Source: JAXLYE01 sp046351595 (GTDB lineage: Bacteria > Myxococcota_A > Polyangia > Palsa-1104 > JAEUJZ01). Taken from it: a DNA stretch of 64,000 nucleotides. Below, one piece after another: positions 32,937 to 41,467 of the stretch (its first letter is position 1; every line of letters starts with the position of its first letter). The position numbers and the translations under genes are program-made. The notes beneath the pieces were generated by a model. That model ran no database searches. It was not told where the DNA came from and worked only from the letters and a program-made list of their open reading frames with translations. The stretch covers positions 657,616-721,615 of the forward strand of contig JAXLYE010000007.1 of NCBI GenBank assembly GCA_046351595.1. The letters run 5' to 3'.

Positions 32937-33857
32937 TTACGGGCGGTTGAACGTCACGCGGAAGATCTGGTAGGCCCGCGTCCCGTTCTCGATGTTGGCG
33001 ATGATGACGTTGCGCTTCTGGCCCGCCGTCAGGTCGGTGCCGCCCAGGGCGAAGTCCGCGACCGGGATCGAGGGGCTGCCGGGCGTCAGGTTGCTCTTCT
33101 GGCCCGCCGCGAACAGCGCGTCGATGTCGGCGAACGTCGGGGTCGCGCTGAGCGTGTCCTGGTCGATCACGTACTGCTCCCCGAGCACCGAGCCTTCGGT
33201 GAGCGACGCCGAGCCGGAGGCGGTCTGCACGACGTCGCCGGCGTCGACCTGCAGGCTGATGCCGCTCAGGCTGATCAGGTAGTCAGGCGGCGCGACGTTG
33301 CTCGAAGAGGCGGTGCTGGTCTGGACCGCGTACGCGGCCGACTTCTGCGCGGTCACCTCGGTCGAGTCGTCCGAGTACACCATCTCCAGCGAGAAGTTGG
33401 TGTTGAAGGTCAGGTCCGGCTGGATCCGGAAGTTCGCGTAGAAGACCGTATCGCCCTGGCCGTCCAGCATGAAGGCCGCGCCGTTGCTGGCGAACGCCGA
33501 GTCCAGCGCCATCGGAGCGGTCATCGAGTACATGGCCGGAGCCGCGAGGGTGCCGGCGTGGACCTCGCTGAGCGACAGGACGCAGTCCGCGTTGTTCTTG
33601 ACCACGGACAGCGCGTCCTCAGTCGGGGTGAAGCCGTTGAGGCCGAGCGCCCAGGTGCCGGTGCGCTGGATGCAGCCCGCGCCGTAGGTGCCCTTGAGCG
33701 CACGCACCGTGCTGGTGGTCAGGGCGTGCGAGACCTTGTCGATCAGGTCGACCTGGGACTTGGCAACCTGGGCATCGCCACAGCCGCCGGCGGCGGCGGC
33801 GCTGAAGGCAAGGCAGTAGAGGTACGAACGGATGGTGGTGTTCTTGAACGAGCGCAT
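32937..33857 (-). CDS. Lipoprotein of unknown function
   Basis: A 306-residue exported protein. The start MRSFKNTTIRSYLYCLAFSAAAAGGCGD (ATG 33855-33857, GAGAGGAA upstream) gives a lipoprotein signal with lipobox AGGC. The mature part is beta-rich, with strands such as DTVFYANFRIQPDLTFNTNFSL and a C-terminal QKRNVIIANIENGTRAYQIFRVTFNRP. Two further Cys pairs may be disulfide-bonded. No known domain is recognised. It is convergent with the FHA-sigma54 activator. Confidence 0.72.
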   Translation of the reverse strand: MRSFKNTTIRSYLYCLAFSAAAAGGCGDAQVAKSQVDLIDKVSHALTTSTVRALKGTYGAGCIQRTGTWALGLNGFTPTEDALSVVKNNADCVLSLSEVHAGTLAAPAMYSMTAPMALDSAFASNGAAFMLDGQGDTVFYANFRIQPDLTFNTNFSLEMVYSDDSTEVTAQKSAAYAVQTSTASSSNVAPPDYLISLSGISLQVDAGDVVQTASGSASLTEGSVLGEQYVIDQDTLSATPTFADIDALFAAGQKSNLTPGSPSIPVADFALGGTDLTAGQKRNVIIANIENGTRAYQIFRVTFNRP

Positions 33858-34471
33858 GGTGGATTCCTCTCTTTCTCTCTGTTGTCTCGGTTCCGGTTGT
33901 GGTGGCTGCGATGGGCGGAGCGGCTGCCGGGTCTCGGGCCGGCTGGCGCTGCAGGCGACCACCGCCTGCTTTACCGCCGCGGGCCGGCTTCCTCTTCTCG
34001 GGGCCGCCGCTCCGCCTCTCGCGTAGTCGATTCCGGAATCAGCAATGGGCGTACCAAGCTCGCGGAGCCCGCGCGCGGATCCGTTCTGGCGCTCGCAGAT
34101 CCTTTAATGGCGACTCTGTGAATCGCAGTCTTCGCGCTCAAGAAGGGAACCGGACGGGCTCGATACGGAATCCGCTCGCAAAAAGGGAATGAGTTCGGAG
34201 CGGGGTCCCGTGCACGGCCCCGTGCACGATCAAGTGCACGGACTGTTCGCAGCGCAGCGGGCGCAGCGCGGCAGCTGGGGCAGGACCCGGCTCTCCGAAT
34301 CAGAACCGAGACGGGGTCCGCTCGGAGCCGCTTCCCGAGGGATCTCGCGGGGTTGCTCCGCTCGGGCGGGTTGGCCGGGTTCCTGCATCAGTCTCTGGCA
34401 CGGCAAAAGAGCAGGGCGCGGCACACGCAGTGCAGCACCTGACGTCGAGCCAGTAGAAGGGGGATTCAGTC
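33858..34471. promoter_or_regulatory. 614-base divergent regulatory region with clustered motifs
   Basis: The longest gene-free stretch. It carries the 12-bp palindrome GATTCCGGAATC (34029-34040), GAATC at 34120-34124, GGAATCCG at 34168-34175, three GTGCACG repeats and CTCCGAATCAGAACCGAG (34293-34310). Open frames crossing it are Arg/Pro-rich with no homology. It separates the lipoprotein gene (minus) from the PilZ gene (plus). Confidence 0.55.
34210..34241. repeat. Three GTGCACG repeats at 12-bp spacing
   Basis: GTGCACG begins at 34210, 34222 and 34234. The hexamer GTGCAC is itself palindromic, and the near-helical spacing places the copies on roughly one DNA face. They lie 230 bases before the PilZ gene and could bind a regulator. 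Confidence 0.6.
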
Positions 34472-35383
34472 ATGGAACCGTTTATCGTCAAGAACCAGCG
34501 GAAGTCTCCGCGGATTGCCGTCTACCTGCCGGCCACCGCCGTCTACGGTGGTCACCACATCGACGTCCGCATCGAGAACATCAGCCGTGACGGCCTGTAC
34601 CTGTTCTCGCCGGTGCTCATGAAGGTGCGCGCGGTCTTCGATCTGACCGTGTTCATGCCGGACAGCGATGAGCCGGTGCGTATGTTCGTCGCCGCCTGCT
34701 TCGCCGAGCAGACCTTGGCCGGCTTCGGGGTCGGCGTCTACATCTCGGGGATCTCGACGGACTCCCGCGTGCGCTGGGAGGCCTACTTCGAGCAGCGCCT
34801 GCGCCTGCAGCCGCGCGCGAGCGAATCGAGCGGGCTGTCGCGGCTGCCGCGGCCCAAGGTGCTGATGTTCGATCGCGTGCTGCCCAGTCCGACGGTGCAG
34901 GCGCTGATCGAGCAGGGGCTGGCGGTCTACCGTCCGGCCGATGAGGTCCTGGGGATGGAGGACGGCTCCGCGGCCAGCGCCGACCTCGTCATCGCAGAGC
35001 TCAGCGCTCCGCGCCTCGCTGCGCTGAACGCCTGGCGCTCGCCGCGGCGTCCGCCCGTGGTGCTGCTGACCTCGCGCGGGGCGATGCAGGACTTCCTCGC
35101 CGGCATGGAGGTCGGGGCCGCGCGCGTCATCGTGAAGCCGTGCAGCCGCGATCTGCTGATCGCGCAGATCATGCAGACCCTGAGCAGCCACCTCGGGGGC
35201 GCAAAGGAGCGCAGCGGCGTCGAGCCGACCGACGTCTTCAGCACCGAGGACGCGCTGTCGAACGGACCGCGCAGCGCGCGGCCGGATCGGGCCGGCGGTG
35301 TGCGCAAGACCCTGCGCGCGGCGTGGCGCTGGATGACCGGCTCCGAGCTCGCGCAGCCCAGCACCTCACAAGGAGCTACGTGA
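34472..35383 (+). CDS. PilZ domain protein with inactive receiver-like domain
   Basis: A 303-residue cytoplasmic protein. The N-terminal PilZ domain has both c-di-GMP-binding motifs, RKSPR (RxxxR, near residue 10) and ENISRDGLYL (NxSxxG). The second half is receiver-like (KVLMFDRVLPSPTVQALIE; PPVVLLTSRGAMQDF; RVIVKPCSRD), but the phosphoacceptor position carries Glu (ADLVIAELSAP), so it cannot be phosphorylated normally. A C-terminal Arg/Ser tail of about 65 residues follows. It heads a plus-strand group with a GGDEF enzyme and a GvpF/L-like protein. A paralogue with the opposite pattern lies at 40238-41146. Confidence 0.85.
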   Translation: MEPFIVKNQRKSPRIAVYLPATAVYGGHHIDVRIENISRDGLYLFSPVLMKVRAVFDLTVFMPDSDEPVRMFVAACFAEQTLAGFGVGVYISGISTDSRVRWEAYFEQRLRLQPRASESSGLSRLPRPKVLMFDRVLPSPTVQALIEQGLAVYRPADEVLGMEDGSAASADLVIAELSAPRLAALNAWRSPRRPPVVLLTSRGAMQDFLAGMEVGAARVIVKPCSRDLLIAQIMQTLSSHLGGAKERSGVEPTDVFSTEDALSNGPRSARPDRAGGVRKTLRAAWRWMTGSELAQPSTSQGAT

Positions 35384-35475
35384 CCCGCGCCGCGACCAGG
35401 CCGGTGTCGGCCTGATCGGGCGCGTGGTTCCCCATTGGCCGCAGCGGGCGCGCCCGCGCGGGACAGGAGACACCG

Positions 35476-36519
35476 ATGTACACCCGCTCGCTCGCAGAGC
35501 ATGTAACCATCGCCGGGCAGCAGGCCGACTGCGGGCTGTCGCGTCGGCAACCCGCCCTGACCGAGGCCCTGTTGGAGCCGGACCGCGGATCGGGATCGGG
35601 CCACGGCATCCTCCCTTCGACGCCCCTGCCGATCGACAAGAGGGCGCAGTCCCTCCCGGAGCTCGGCGCGCAGGAGCCGCTCCTGCGCCAGCTCTGTGAG
35701 CTCGTGCATGGCGCGATCTACGTCGTGGACGTCGAGCACCGGCAGCTGCTGATGGCGAGCCAGCCTTGCTGCCAGCTGCTCGGCATGGCGCAGGCGGAGC
35801 TCGCGCAGGTGACCCCGGAGGCCCTGTCCGACGCGATCCATCCGCAGGATCACTCGGCGGTGCGCGCGCAGCTTACGCGCAGCCTGGTCGGCCTGTGCGC
35901 GCCGACCACCGAGTGCGACTTCCGGTTCCGCCGCCGCGACGGAGACTGGCGCTGGCTGCGCAACCGCCTCATGGTCCTGTCGCGCGATCCGCTGGGCCGC
36001 CCGAGCTACCTCCTTGGGAGCGCCCTGGACATCACGCTGCAGCGCAAGCTGCCGGAGCGCCTGGCCCGCCCGAGCCTGCAGGACGCCCTCACCGGCGTCG
36101 GCAACCGCACCGCATACGAGCTGGAGATCAAGCGCCTGTCGACGGCGCAGGGCACGCCGGTCAGCGTGCTCCTGGTCGACCTCGACGGGCTGCGGCGGGT
36201 GAACGACAGCCACGGGCCCGAGGCCGGCGACGATCTGCTGCGGCGCACCGCGGAGCTCCTGCGCGAGAACTGTCGCGCCGAGGACCTGGTGGCGCGCATC
36301 GGCGGCGACGAGTTCGCGGTGCTGCTGCGCTGCACCAACGAGGCGACGGGCCGCGCGGTCCTGGCCCGCCTGCGCGCGGCCGTGGCGGCGAACGCCGAGG
36401 GCGCGCCGCTGCGCATCTCGCTGGGCCTGGCCACCGCCAATCCGCACGAGTCGATCGAGGGCGCGATCCGCCGCGCGGAGTGCGCGCTGTTCGCAGACAA
36501 GGTAGCGCGTCGGCGCTAG
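35476..36519 (+). CDS. PAS-GGDEF diguanylate cyclase
   Basis: A 347-residue enzyme that would make c-di-GMP from two GTP. A PAS domain (about 75-195; IYVVDVEHRQLLMAS ... FRFRRRDGDWRWLRNRL) senses an unknown signal. The GGDEF domain (about 205-345) has an intact ARIGGDEFAVLL active site and the inhibitory RxxD site five residues upstream (RAED-LVARI-GGDEF). No membrane segment is seen. ATG 35476 has AGGAGA upstream. It lies between the PilZ and GvpF/L genes, so locally made c-di-GMP may act on the adjacent PilZ protein. Confidence 0.92.
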   Translation: MYTRSLAEHVTIAGQQADCGLSRRQPALTEALLEPDRGSGSGHGILPSTPLPIDKRAQSLPELGAQEPLLRQLCELVHGAIYVVDVEHRQLLMASQPCCQLLGMAQAELAQVTPEALSDAIHPQDHSAVRAQLTRSLVGLCAPTTECDFRFRRRDGDWRWLRNRLMVLSRDPLGRPSYLLGSALDITLQRKLPERLARPSLQDALTGVGNRTAYELEIKRLSTAQGTPVSVLLVDLDGLRRVNDSHGPEAGDDLLRRTAELLRENCRAEDLVARIGGDEFAVLLRCTNEATGRAVLARLRAAVAANAEGAPLRISLGLATANPHESIEGAIRRAECALFADKVARRR

Positions 36520-36532
36520 GAAAGGAGCCGCC

Positions 36533-37369
36533 ATGTCCCCCCACAGCGAGAGCCGATCGCCTTCCCTGCAGCCGGCGCCGCGGCCGCGGCTGCTCCTCCT
36601 CTACGCGATCACGGCGGCGCTGCCGGTCGATCGTGAGGGGTCCCAGCACTCCGGCGAGCCCGGGGACGCGCCGGTGCTCGGCGTGCAGGCCGCGCCGGTC
36701 ACGCGGCTCCAGGAAGGCGCCGTCGCCGCGCTGGTTTCGGAGCTGCCCGACCGGCGCTGCCTGAGCGCTCCGAGCTGCGCCGACATCTTGAGCTTCGACG
36801 GTGTGCTCGAGCGCTTCGGCATCCATCAGACGCTGCTGCCGGTGCCCTTTGGCACGACCGCATCGAGCGAGGCGTCGCTGCGCGAGATCCTGCGCGCCCG
36901 CGCCCGCGACTACCTGCACAGCCTCATGGAGATGGACGGCTGCGCCGAGATGTGCGTGCGCCTGCTGCCGGGGGCGCTCAGCGCGGCGCTGGGACCGGGC
37001 GAGCTCGCCGCGTCCCGACCGGGCGGCGAATCGGGCAACGACCTGGGCGGCGACTCCGGCAGCCGGCACGCGCGCTCGCTGCAGACGCGGCGCCAGCAGC
37101 TCGATCGGGTGTATGCGCTGGCCGGTCGGTACCTGGAGCACTTCGCTCCCTGGGTGCTGCGGCACCGCATCGAATACTCCTTCCGCTCGTACGCGCGTGA
37201 GGGCGAGCCGGTGCTGTCGCTGCACTTCTTGATCCCGCGCACCGCGACGCAGGCCTTCGAGGAGGCGTGCCGGGCGCTCGGGCGGCTGCGGCCAAGCCGC
37301 GTCCTGCTCAGCGGTCCGTCCCCGCCGCTGACGTTCGTGCCGAGCCTGCCGCTGCTCGCGGCGCTCTAG
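36533..37369 (+). CDS. GvpF/GvpL-family protein without a gas-vesicle cluster
   Basis: A 278-residue protein. It shows the GvpF/L pattern: an N-terminal ferredoxin-like strand (PRLLLLYAITAAL), GAVAALVSELP, the central helix with VLERFGIHQTLLPVPFGTTASSEASLREILRARARDYLHSLMEM broken over the signature L-P-x-x-F-G-T, then a GCAEMCVRLL strand and a C-terminal second half (LSLHFLIPRTATQAFEEACRALG). GvpF/L proteins are accessory or minor shell proteins of gas vesicles. No gvpA, gvpN or other gvp gene occurs in the window. It starts 13 bases after the GGDEF gene behind AAAGGAG, so it belongs to that transcription unit. The role here is unknown. Confidence 0.72.
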   Translation: MSPHSESRSPSLQPAPRPRLLLLYAITAALPVDREGSQHSGEPGDAPVLGVQAAPVTRLQEGAVAALVSELPDRRCLSAPSCADILSFDGVLERFGIHQTLLPVPFGTTASSEASLREILRARARDYLHSLMEMDGCAEMCVRLLPGALSAALGPGELAASRPGGESGNDLGGDSGSRHARSLQTRRQQLDRVYALAGRYLEHFAPWVLRHRIEYSFRSYAREGEPVLSLHFLIPRTATQAFEEACRALGRLRPSRVLLSGPSPPLTFVPSLPLLAAL

Positions 37370-37396
37370 CCTGCGCCCTGGCCTTCGGCCGATCGA

Positions 37397-40075
37397 TCAG
37401 CTGGCGACCGAGCGATCGCCGGCGCGGCGCGCGTGCTCGTCGAGGATCTGGGCATCGGGCTCGCCCGACTCCAGCAGGAAGGCCAGCGCCGCGCGGTGCC
37501 CGAGCGCGCGCTCGGCCGGTAGGAGCAGCTGGTACAGCGCCTCCTGCACCAGGCGCTGCCGAAACTGGAATGCGCTGTCCGGGTCCGAGAAGGCCGTGCG
37601 CTGCGGCGAGAGGATGTGGGCCTCGACCAGGGCCTGCAGGCAGCGCTCCAGATCGTCGGAGGACAGCGACGGCTCACGGCCGAGCAGGTGCAGCACGCCC
37701 GCGATGCGGAAGCTCGGCCCGAAGATGCTCGCGGCGCGCAGGACCCGGCGCGCCAGCGGCGGCAGGCGCTGCAGATCCGCCTGCACCATGGCCAGGAGCG
37801 TCTCGGGCACGGAGTCCCCCCGCCTCTCGGCCACGGCGCGCACCAGCTCCTCCAGGTACAGCGGGCTGCCGCCGGCGCGGACGCGGATCTGCTCGACCAG
37901 GGGCGGCGGCGCCGCGGGTCCCAGCACCGTGTACACCAGCTTCTCACACGCCGCACGCGCCAGCCCGGGGAGCGACAGCTCGACGCAGCGGCAGTCGGAC
38001 CACAGCTGCGGGAAGCGCTCGGCCAGCTCGGGCCGCCCGAGCGCCAGGACCATCAGCGGCCGATCCGGGAGCTCGCGCAGCGCGTGCTCGATGAGCTCGA
38101 TCGACTGCACGTCGGCCCACTGCAGATCGTCCAGGATCACGAGGACCGGCTGCTGCCGGCACTCGGCGTCGAGCCAGCGCACCAGGCCGCGCGACAGGGC
38201 CGGGCCGGGCGCCTGCAGGGGGTCGGCCGGCAGCAGCTCGCGGTCGGCGGCGGTGCCCAGGCCGCAGAGCCAGCGCAGCGTCGCCGCTCCCTGCGCGTGC
38301 TCGGCGCCGACGAGCCGACTGGCGAGCCGCTGCTCGAACTTGCGGCCGGCCGCGGCCCGGTTCTCGCCGTCGGTGACGCCGCAGAGCCTGCGGATGGCGT
38401 CGCCGAGCAGCCCGCCGCGGCGCTCGGTCCCGAGGGCAGCGCAGGCGCCGATCAGGGTGAACCGCTGGCCGCTCGCCCGCAGCTCCTGCGTGAGCTCCAG
38501 CCGCAGCCGCGACTTGCCCAGTCCGGGCGGCGCCGTGACCTGGACCACACGGGCCAGCGACTCGCTCTGGCACTCGCGCAGGACAGACCTCAGCACGCCC
38601 ATCTCGTGCCCGCGCCCGACGAACGGCGCCGGCCCGTCGAGCAGCGGCCGCGGCTCGTCGCAGCGCTCGTGCTGCGGGTCGAGGCGGTAGAGGCCGGGGC
38701 CGGCGCGCGTCATCTCGAACCGCGCCTCGACCAGCCGCGCCGTCACCTCGTCCAGGACCACACCGCGCGTCGCCTCACGCGGCGTCGCGTCGGCGGCCAC
38801 GTGCACGTCGAGGAACTGCCGCACGCGCTCGATGACCTCGCCGCCCAGCACCGAGCCGGTGCTGACGCCGCGGCCCGTGGCCACCGCGACCAGCGACTGC
38901 GGCCAGTGCTCGTGGACCCGCAGCGCGCAGCGCGCGGCCTGGATCGCGCAGTCCTGGGCCGTGGCCCGCGGCGCGGTGTCGAGCGGGGTCAGGCTGGCCA
39001 GCAGCATCTGCTCGGGCAGCCACTCGACGCTGGCGCCGAGCGCGCTCAGATCGCTGCCGAGCAGCGCCGCGAACGGCGGCCCCTCGTCCTGCGTGTCGGT
39101 CTCGCTCGCGGTCCGGCTGCGGGCCTGGGGCGGGTGGCGGTGGCTCGCCAGGATCACGCTCAGCAGGCCCTGTTCGCTGCTGAACGGCGCGAGCCCGACG
39201 CCCGGCCGCGGCGCCAGCGTGGCGAAGTCCTGCCGCAGCGCGATGGCGTCGAGCTCTACGAGCAGGGCGCGGCCGTCCGGCGGCCGCTGCTGCGGATCCT
39301 TGCGCAGCATGCGCGCGACCAGCTCGGAGATCGGCTGCGGCACCTCGGGCCGCAGGCTGACGACCGACGGCGCTTCATCAAACAAGATGCGGCTGAGGAG
39401 GGCCGCGAAGTGCGGCGCCACGAACGGCGGCTGCCCGGTCAAGCACTCCAGAAAAACGCAGCCCAGCGAGAAGATGTCGGCGCTCGGTCCGATGTTGCGC
39501 AGGCCGCGCGCCTGCTCGGGCGCCATGTAGCCGGGCGTGCCGATCATGGCCCCGGTCCGCGTCAGCGACATCGCCCGCTTCTGCTGCCGCGCGACGCCGA
39601 AGTCCAGCAGCATGACGCGCGCCGGGTCACCGTCGGGAAGGAACAGGTTGCTGGGCTTGATGTCGCGGTGGACGATCCCGTGTCGGTGGGCGGCGGCCAG
39701 CCCCTCGGCGGCGCCGCGGATCAATAGGAGCGACTCGCGCAGCATCAGCGGCTGCCGCTGCAGGCGCTGCGACAGATCCTCGCCCTCCAGCCACTCCATC
39801 GCCAGGAACGGGTGGCCGCTCGGCGTGTGGCCGTGCGCGATATACGAGACGATGTGCGGGTGGCGCAGCTCGGCCAGAAACTGCGACTCGATCATCAGCC
39901 GCGTCGCGTCCTGGCCCGAGGCCAGCACCGGGTGCAGGAGCTTGAGGGCGACCGGCTGCCCGGTGCGCTGGTCGCGCGCCCGGAAGACCGTGCCCATGCC
40001 GCCGCTGCTCGCTGCGCGCTCGATCTCGAAGCGCCCAGCGACCATGGCTCCTGCCACCATCGGGATCACGGACAT
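37397..40075 (-). CDS. Ser/Thr kinase - cyclase-like - AAA ATPase regulator without TPR tail
   Basis: An 892-residue protein starting MSVIPMVAGAMVAG (ATG 40073-40075). The kinase (about 12-285) is complete except for a changed glycine loop (ASSGGMGTVF); it has VALKLLHP, GIVHRDIKPSNLFL, LLDFGVAR and GTPGYMAPEQ. Then comes a domain resembling a degenerate class III cyclase (about 310-470) and an AAA/STAND ATPase (Walker A APPGLGKSRLRLEL, Walker B VLVILDDLQWAD). It ends soon after the ATPase helical region, where its paralogue at 41468 carries a long TPR-like tail. It follows the PilZ-REC gene on the same strand (162-base gap) and is convergent with the GvpF/L gene. Confidence 0.88.
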   Translation of the reverse strand: MSVIPMVAGAMVAGRFEIERAASSGGMGTVFRARDQRTGQPVALKLLHPVLASGQDATRLMIESQFLAELRHPHIVSYIAHGHTPSGHPFLAMEWLEGEDLSQRLQRQPLMLRESLLLIRGAAEGLAAAHRHGIVHRDIKPSNLFLPDGDPARVMLLDFGVARQQKRAMSLTRTGAMIGTPGYMAPEQARGLRNIGPSADIFSLGCVFLECLTGQPPFVAPHFAALLSRILFDEAPSVVSLRPEVPQPISELVARMLRKDPQQRPPDGRALLVELDAIALRQDFATLAPRPGVGLAPFSSEQGLLSVILASHRHPPQARSRTASETDTQDEGPPFAALLGSDLSALGASVEWLPEQMLLASLTPLDTAPRATAQDCAIQAARCALRVHEHWPQSLVAVATGRGVSTGSVLGGEVIERVRQFLDVHVAADATPREATRGVVLDEVTARLVEARFEMTRAGPGLYRLDPQHERCDEPRPLLDGPAPFVGRGHEMGVLRSVLRECQSESLARVVQVTAPPGLGKSRLRLELTQELRASGQRFTLIGACAALGTERRGGLLGDAIRRLCGVTDGENRAAAGRKFEQRLASRLVGAEHAQGAATLRWLCGLGTAADRELLPADPLQAPGPALSRGLVRWLDAECRQQPVLVILDDLQWADVQSIELIEHALRELPDRPLMVLALGRPELAERFPQLWSDCRCVELSLPGLARAACEKLVYTVLGPAAPPPLVEQIRVRAGGSPLYLEELVRAVAERRGDSVPETLLAMVQADLQRLPPLARRVLRAASIFGPSFRIAGVLHLLGREPSLSSDDLERCLQALVEAHILSPQRTAFSDPDSAFQFRQRLVQEALYQLLLPAERALGHRAALAFLLESGEPDAQILDEHARRAGDRSVAS

Positions 40076-40237
40076 CTGCTCGCTCGCTCGGGGATGCTGG
40101 GTAGGGTCCTGCCTGCCCGGTAGCATACTACAGTAACGACGCCGGGCGTCGTCGGGCAAGGCCCGTTCGACCGGTGAGCGCGGCGCCTGGTCACGGGGCC
40201 GTCGCGCCAGGCATCGCGCTGGGCGTCGCGCTGGGCA

Positions 40238-41146
40238 TTAGGCCGCCGAGCTGCGCACCTGCAGGGGCCCCGCCATCCCGCTCGCCGGTGCCCGCGACGG
40301 CCGCGCCGCGCGCAGAGAGAGGCTGAGCGGCGCGGACTCGGGCTCCAGCTCGCGCTGCAGCAGCGACAGCAGGACGTCGTGGCTGCACGGCTTGGCGATG
40401 ACCCGCACCGCACCCGCCTCGACGGCGCGATCGAAGTCCGCCTCCGTCCCGCGCGAGGTCAAAAGGATCACCGTGGGCCTGCCCGCCTGCCCGCTGATCT
40501 CGCGGCACAGGGCCAGCCCATCTCCCACCAGGCCGGCCACGTCACAGAGCAGCAGATCCACCTCGCCCGCGCCCACCGCCCTGCGTACCTCATCCGCGCT
40601 GCGCACCTTCGTGATGTGCATCCCGCGCTCCTCCATGGCCGCCAGGGCGGTGGCGGGCAGCGCCTGCTCGACCACCAAAACCCGGCGCCGCGTCGGACGC
40701 TGCAGGCTGCGGGGGCCCGTCGCACTCTGGGCGGTCTGCGGGCGCTGCGAGCGCTGGGAGCGCTGCGCTCGGGCCAGCGCACGACCGGCCCGCAACATGG
40801 CCCCCTCTACCATATGTTCCCATTCCTTCCGATCCTGCGTCGCGATGCCCGAGAACTTCGCGCTGATGCCGTAGCCGGCTGCGGTCCGCTCGACGAGCTG
40901 CACGCTCAGGAAGACCCGCAGCGGCTGCGGGTTCGGCTGATCCGCGGACAGCGTGACAGGAATCCAGATCAGCGCCTCGAACACCGCGCGGGGACGGACA
41001 TACTCCCGTGAGAAGAGCATCACTCCGTCCATCCCAACAAACTCTGTACACATGGTGATGGGACTCCCGTTGTACAGCGCCACCACTGTGAGCTCAGACG
41101 GTGCCCACGCACACGGCTTCCTTCTGCAGAGCGTATTGCCTTCCAT
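40238..41146 (-). CDS. Degenerate PilZ-receiver protein (paralogue)
   Basis: A 302-residue cytoplasmic protein, paralogous to the PilZ protein at 34472 (shared VILLTSRG and RVIAKPCSHD blocks). The N-terminal half keeps the PilZ-like fold pattern but lacks both ligand motifs: there is no RxxxR, and TEFVGMDGVML stands where NxSxxG is expected. The receiver has the phosphoacceptor Asp (VDLLLCDVAGLVGDG) and Lys, with an altered acidic pair (VVEQ). So it may be phosphorylated but is unlikely to bind c-di-GMP. ATG 41144-41146 is preceded by GGGGGGAAG. It is divergent from the kinase-terpene synthase operon. Confidence 0.78.
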   Translation of the reverse strand: MEGNTLCRRKPCAWAPSELTVVALYNGSPITMCTEFVGMDGVMLFSREYVRPRAVFEALIWIPVTLSADQPNPQPLRVFLSVQLVERTAAGYGISAKFSGIATQDRKEWEHMVEGAMLRAGRALARAQRSQRSQRPQTAQSATGPRSLQRPTRRRVLVVEQALPATALAAMEERGMHITKVRSADEVRRAVGAGEVDLLLCDVAGLVGDGLALCREISGQAGRPTVILLTSRGTEADFDRAVEAGAVRVIAKPCSHDVLLSLLQRELEPESAPLSLSLRAARPSRAPASGMAGPLQVRSSAA

Positions 41147-41467
41147 TTGAACTTCCCCCCAAAAAGGCCGCGCGATACAGACCACTGCGCACCCAACCTG
41201 GTGTTTCGTGCTGCACGCGTTGTTGGCCGGAGCTCATTGCAGGGCCCGGGCCAACCGGGCTGACCGCGCAACCCCGCGGAAAGGCTGCGGGACCGAGCGG
41301 GCCCGATTCGGGCTCAAAGTCGATTCGGAAAGCTCGTTCCTGGTCTGGTCCGCGAGCCACGAAACAAGACGAAGGACACAGAGGAGGAGCGGGACTCAGG
41401 CGCGGAGGCGTCGTGCGCAGAAAGTAGTCGAACTCGCCGTAGCTCAAACGAACGCTTGGGGCTTAAT
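41147..41467. promoter_or_regulatory. 321-base divergent promoter region before the terpene operon
   Basis: It serves the PilZ-REC operon (minus) and the kinase-terpene operon (plus). CCCGATTCGGG (41302-41312, a perfect 11-bp palindrome around T) and CGATTCGG (41321-41328) belong to the island motif family. No gene is seen. Confidence 0.5.

Noticed and set aside
34391..34407. Sigma54 promoter TGGCAC before the PilZ gene
   Set aside because: The -12 element does not fit: GA instead of GC lies ten bases after GG.
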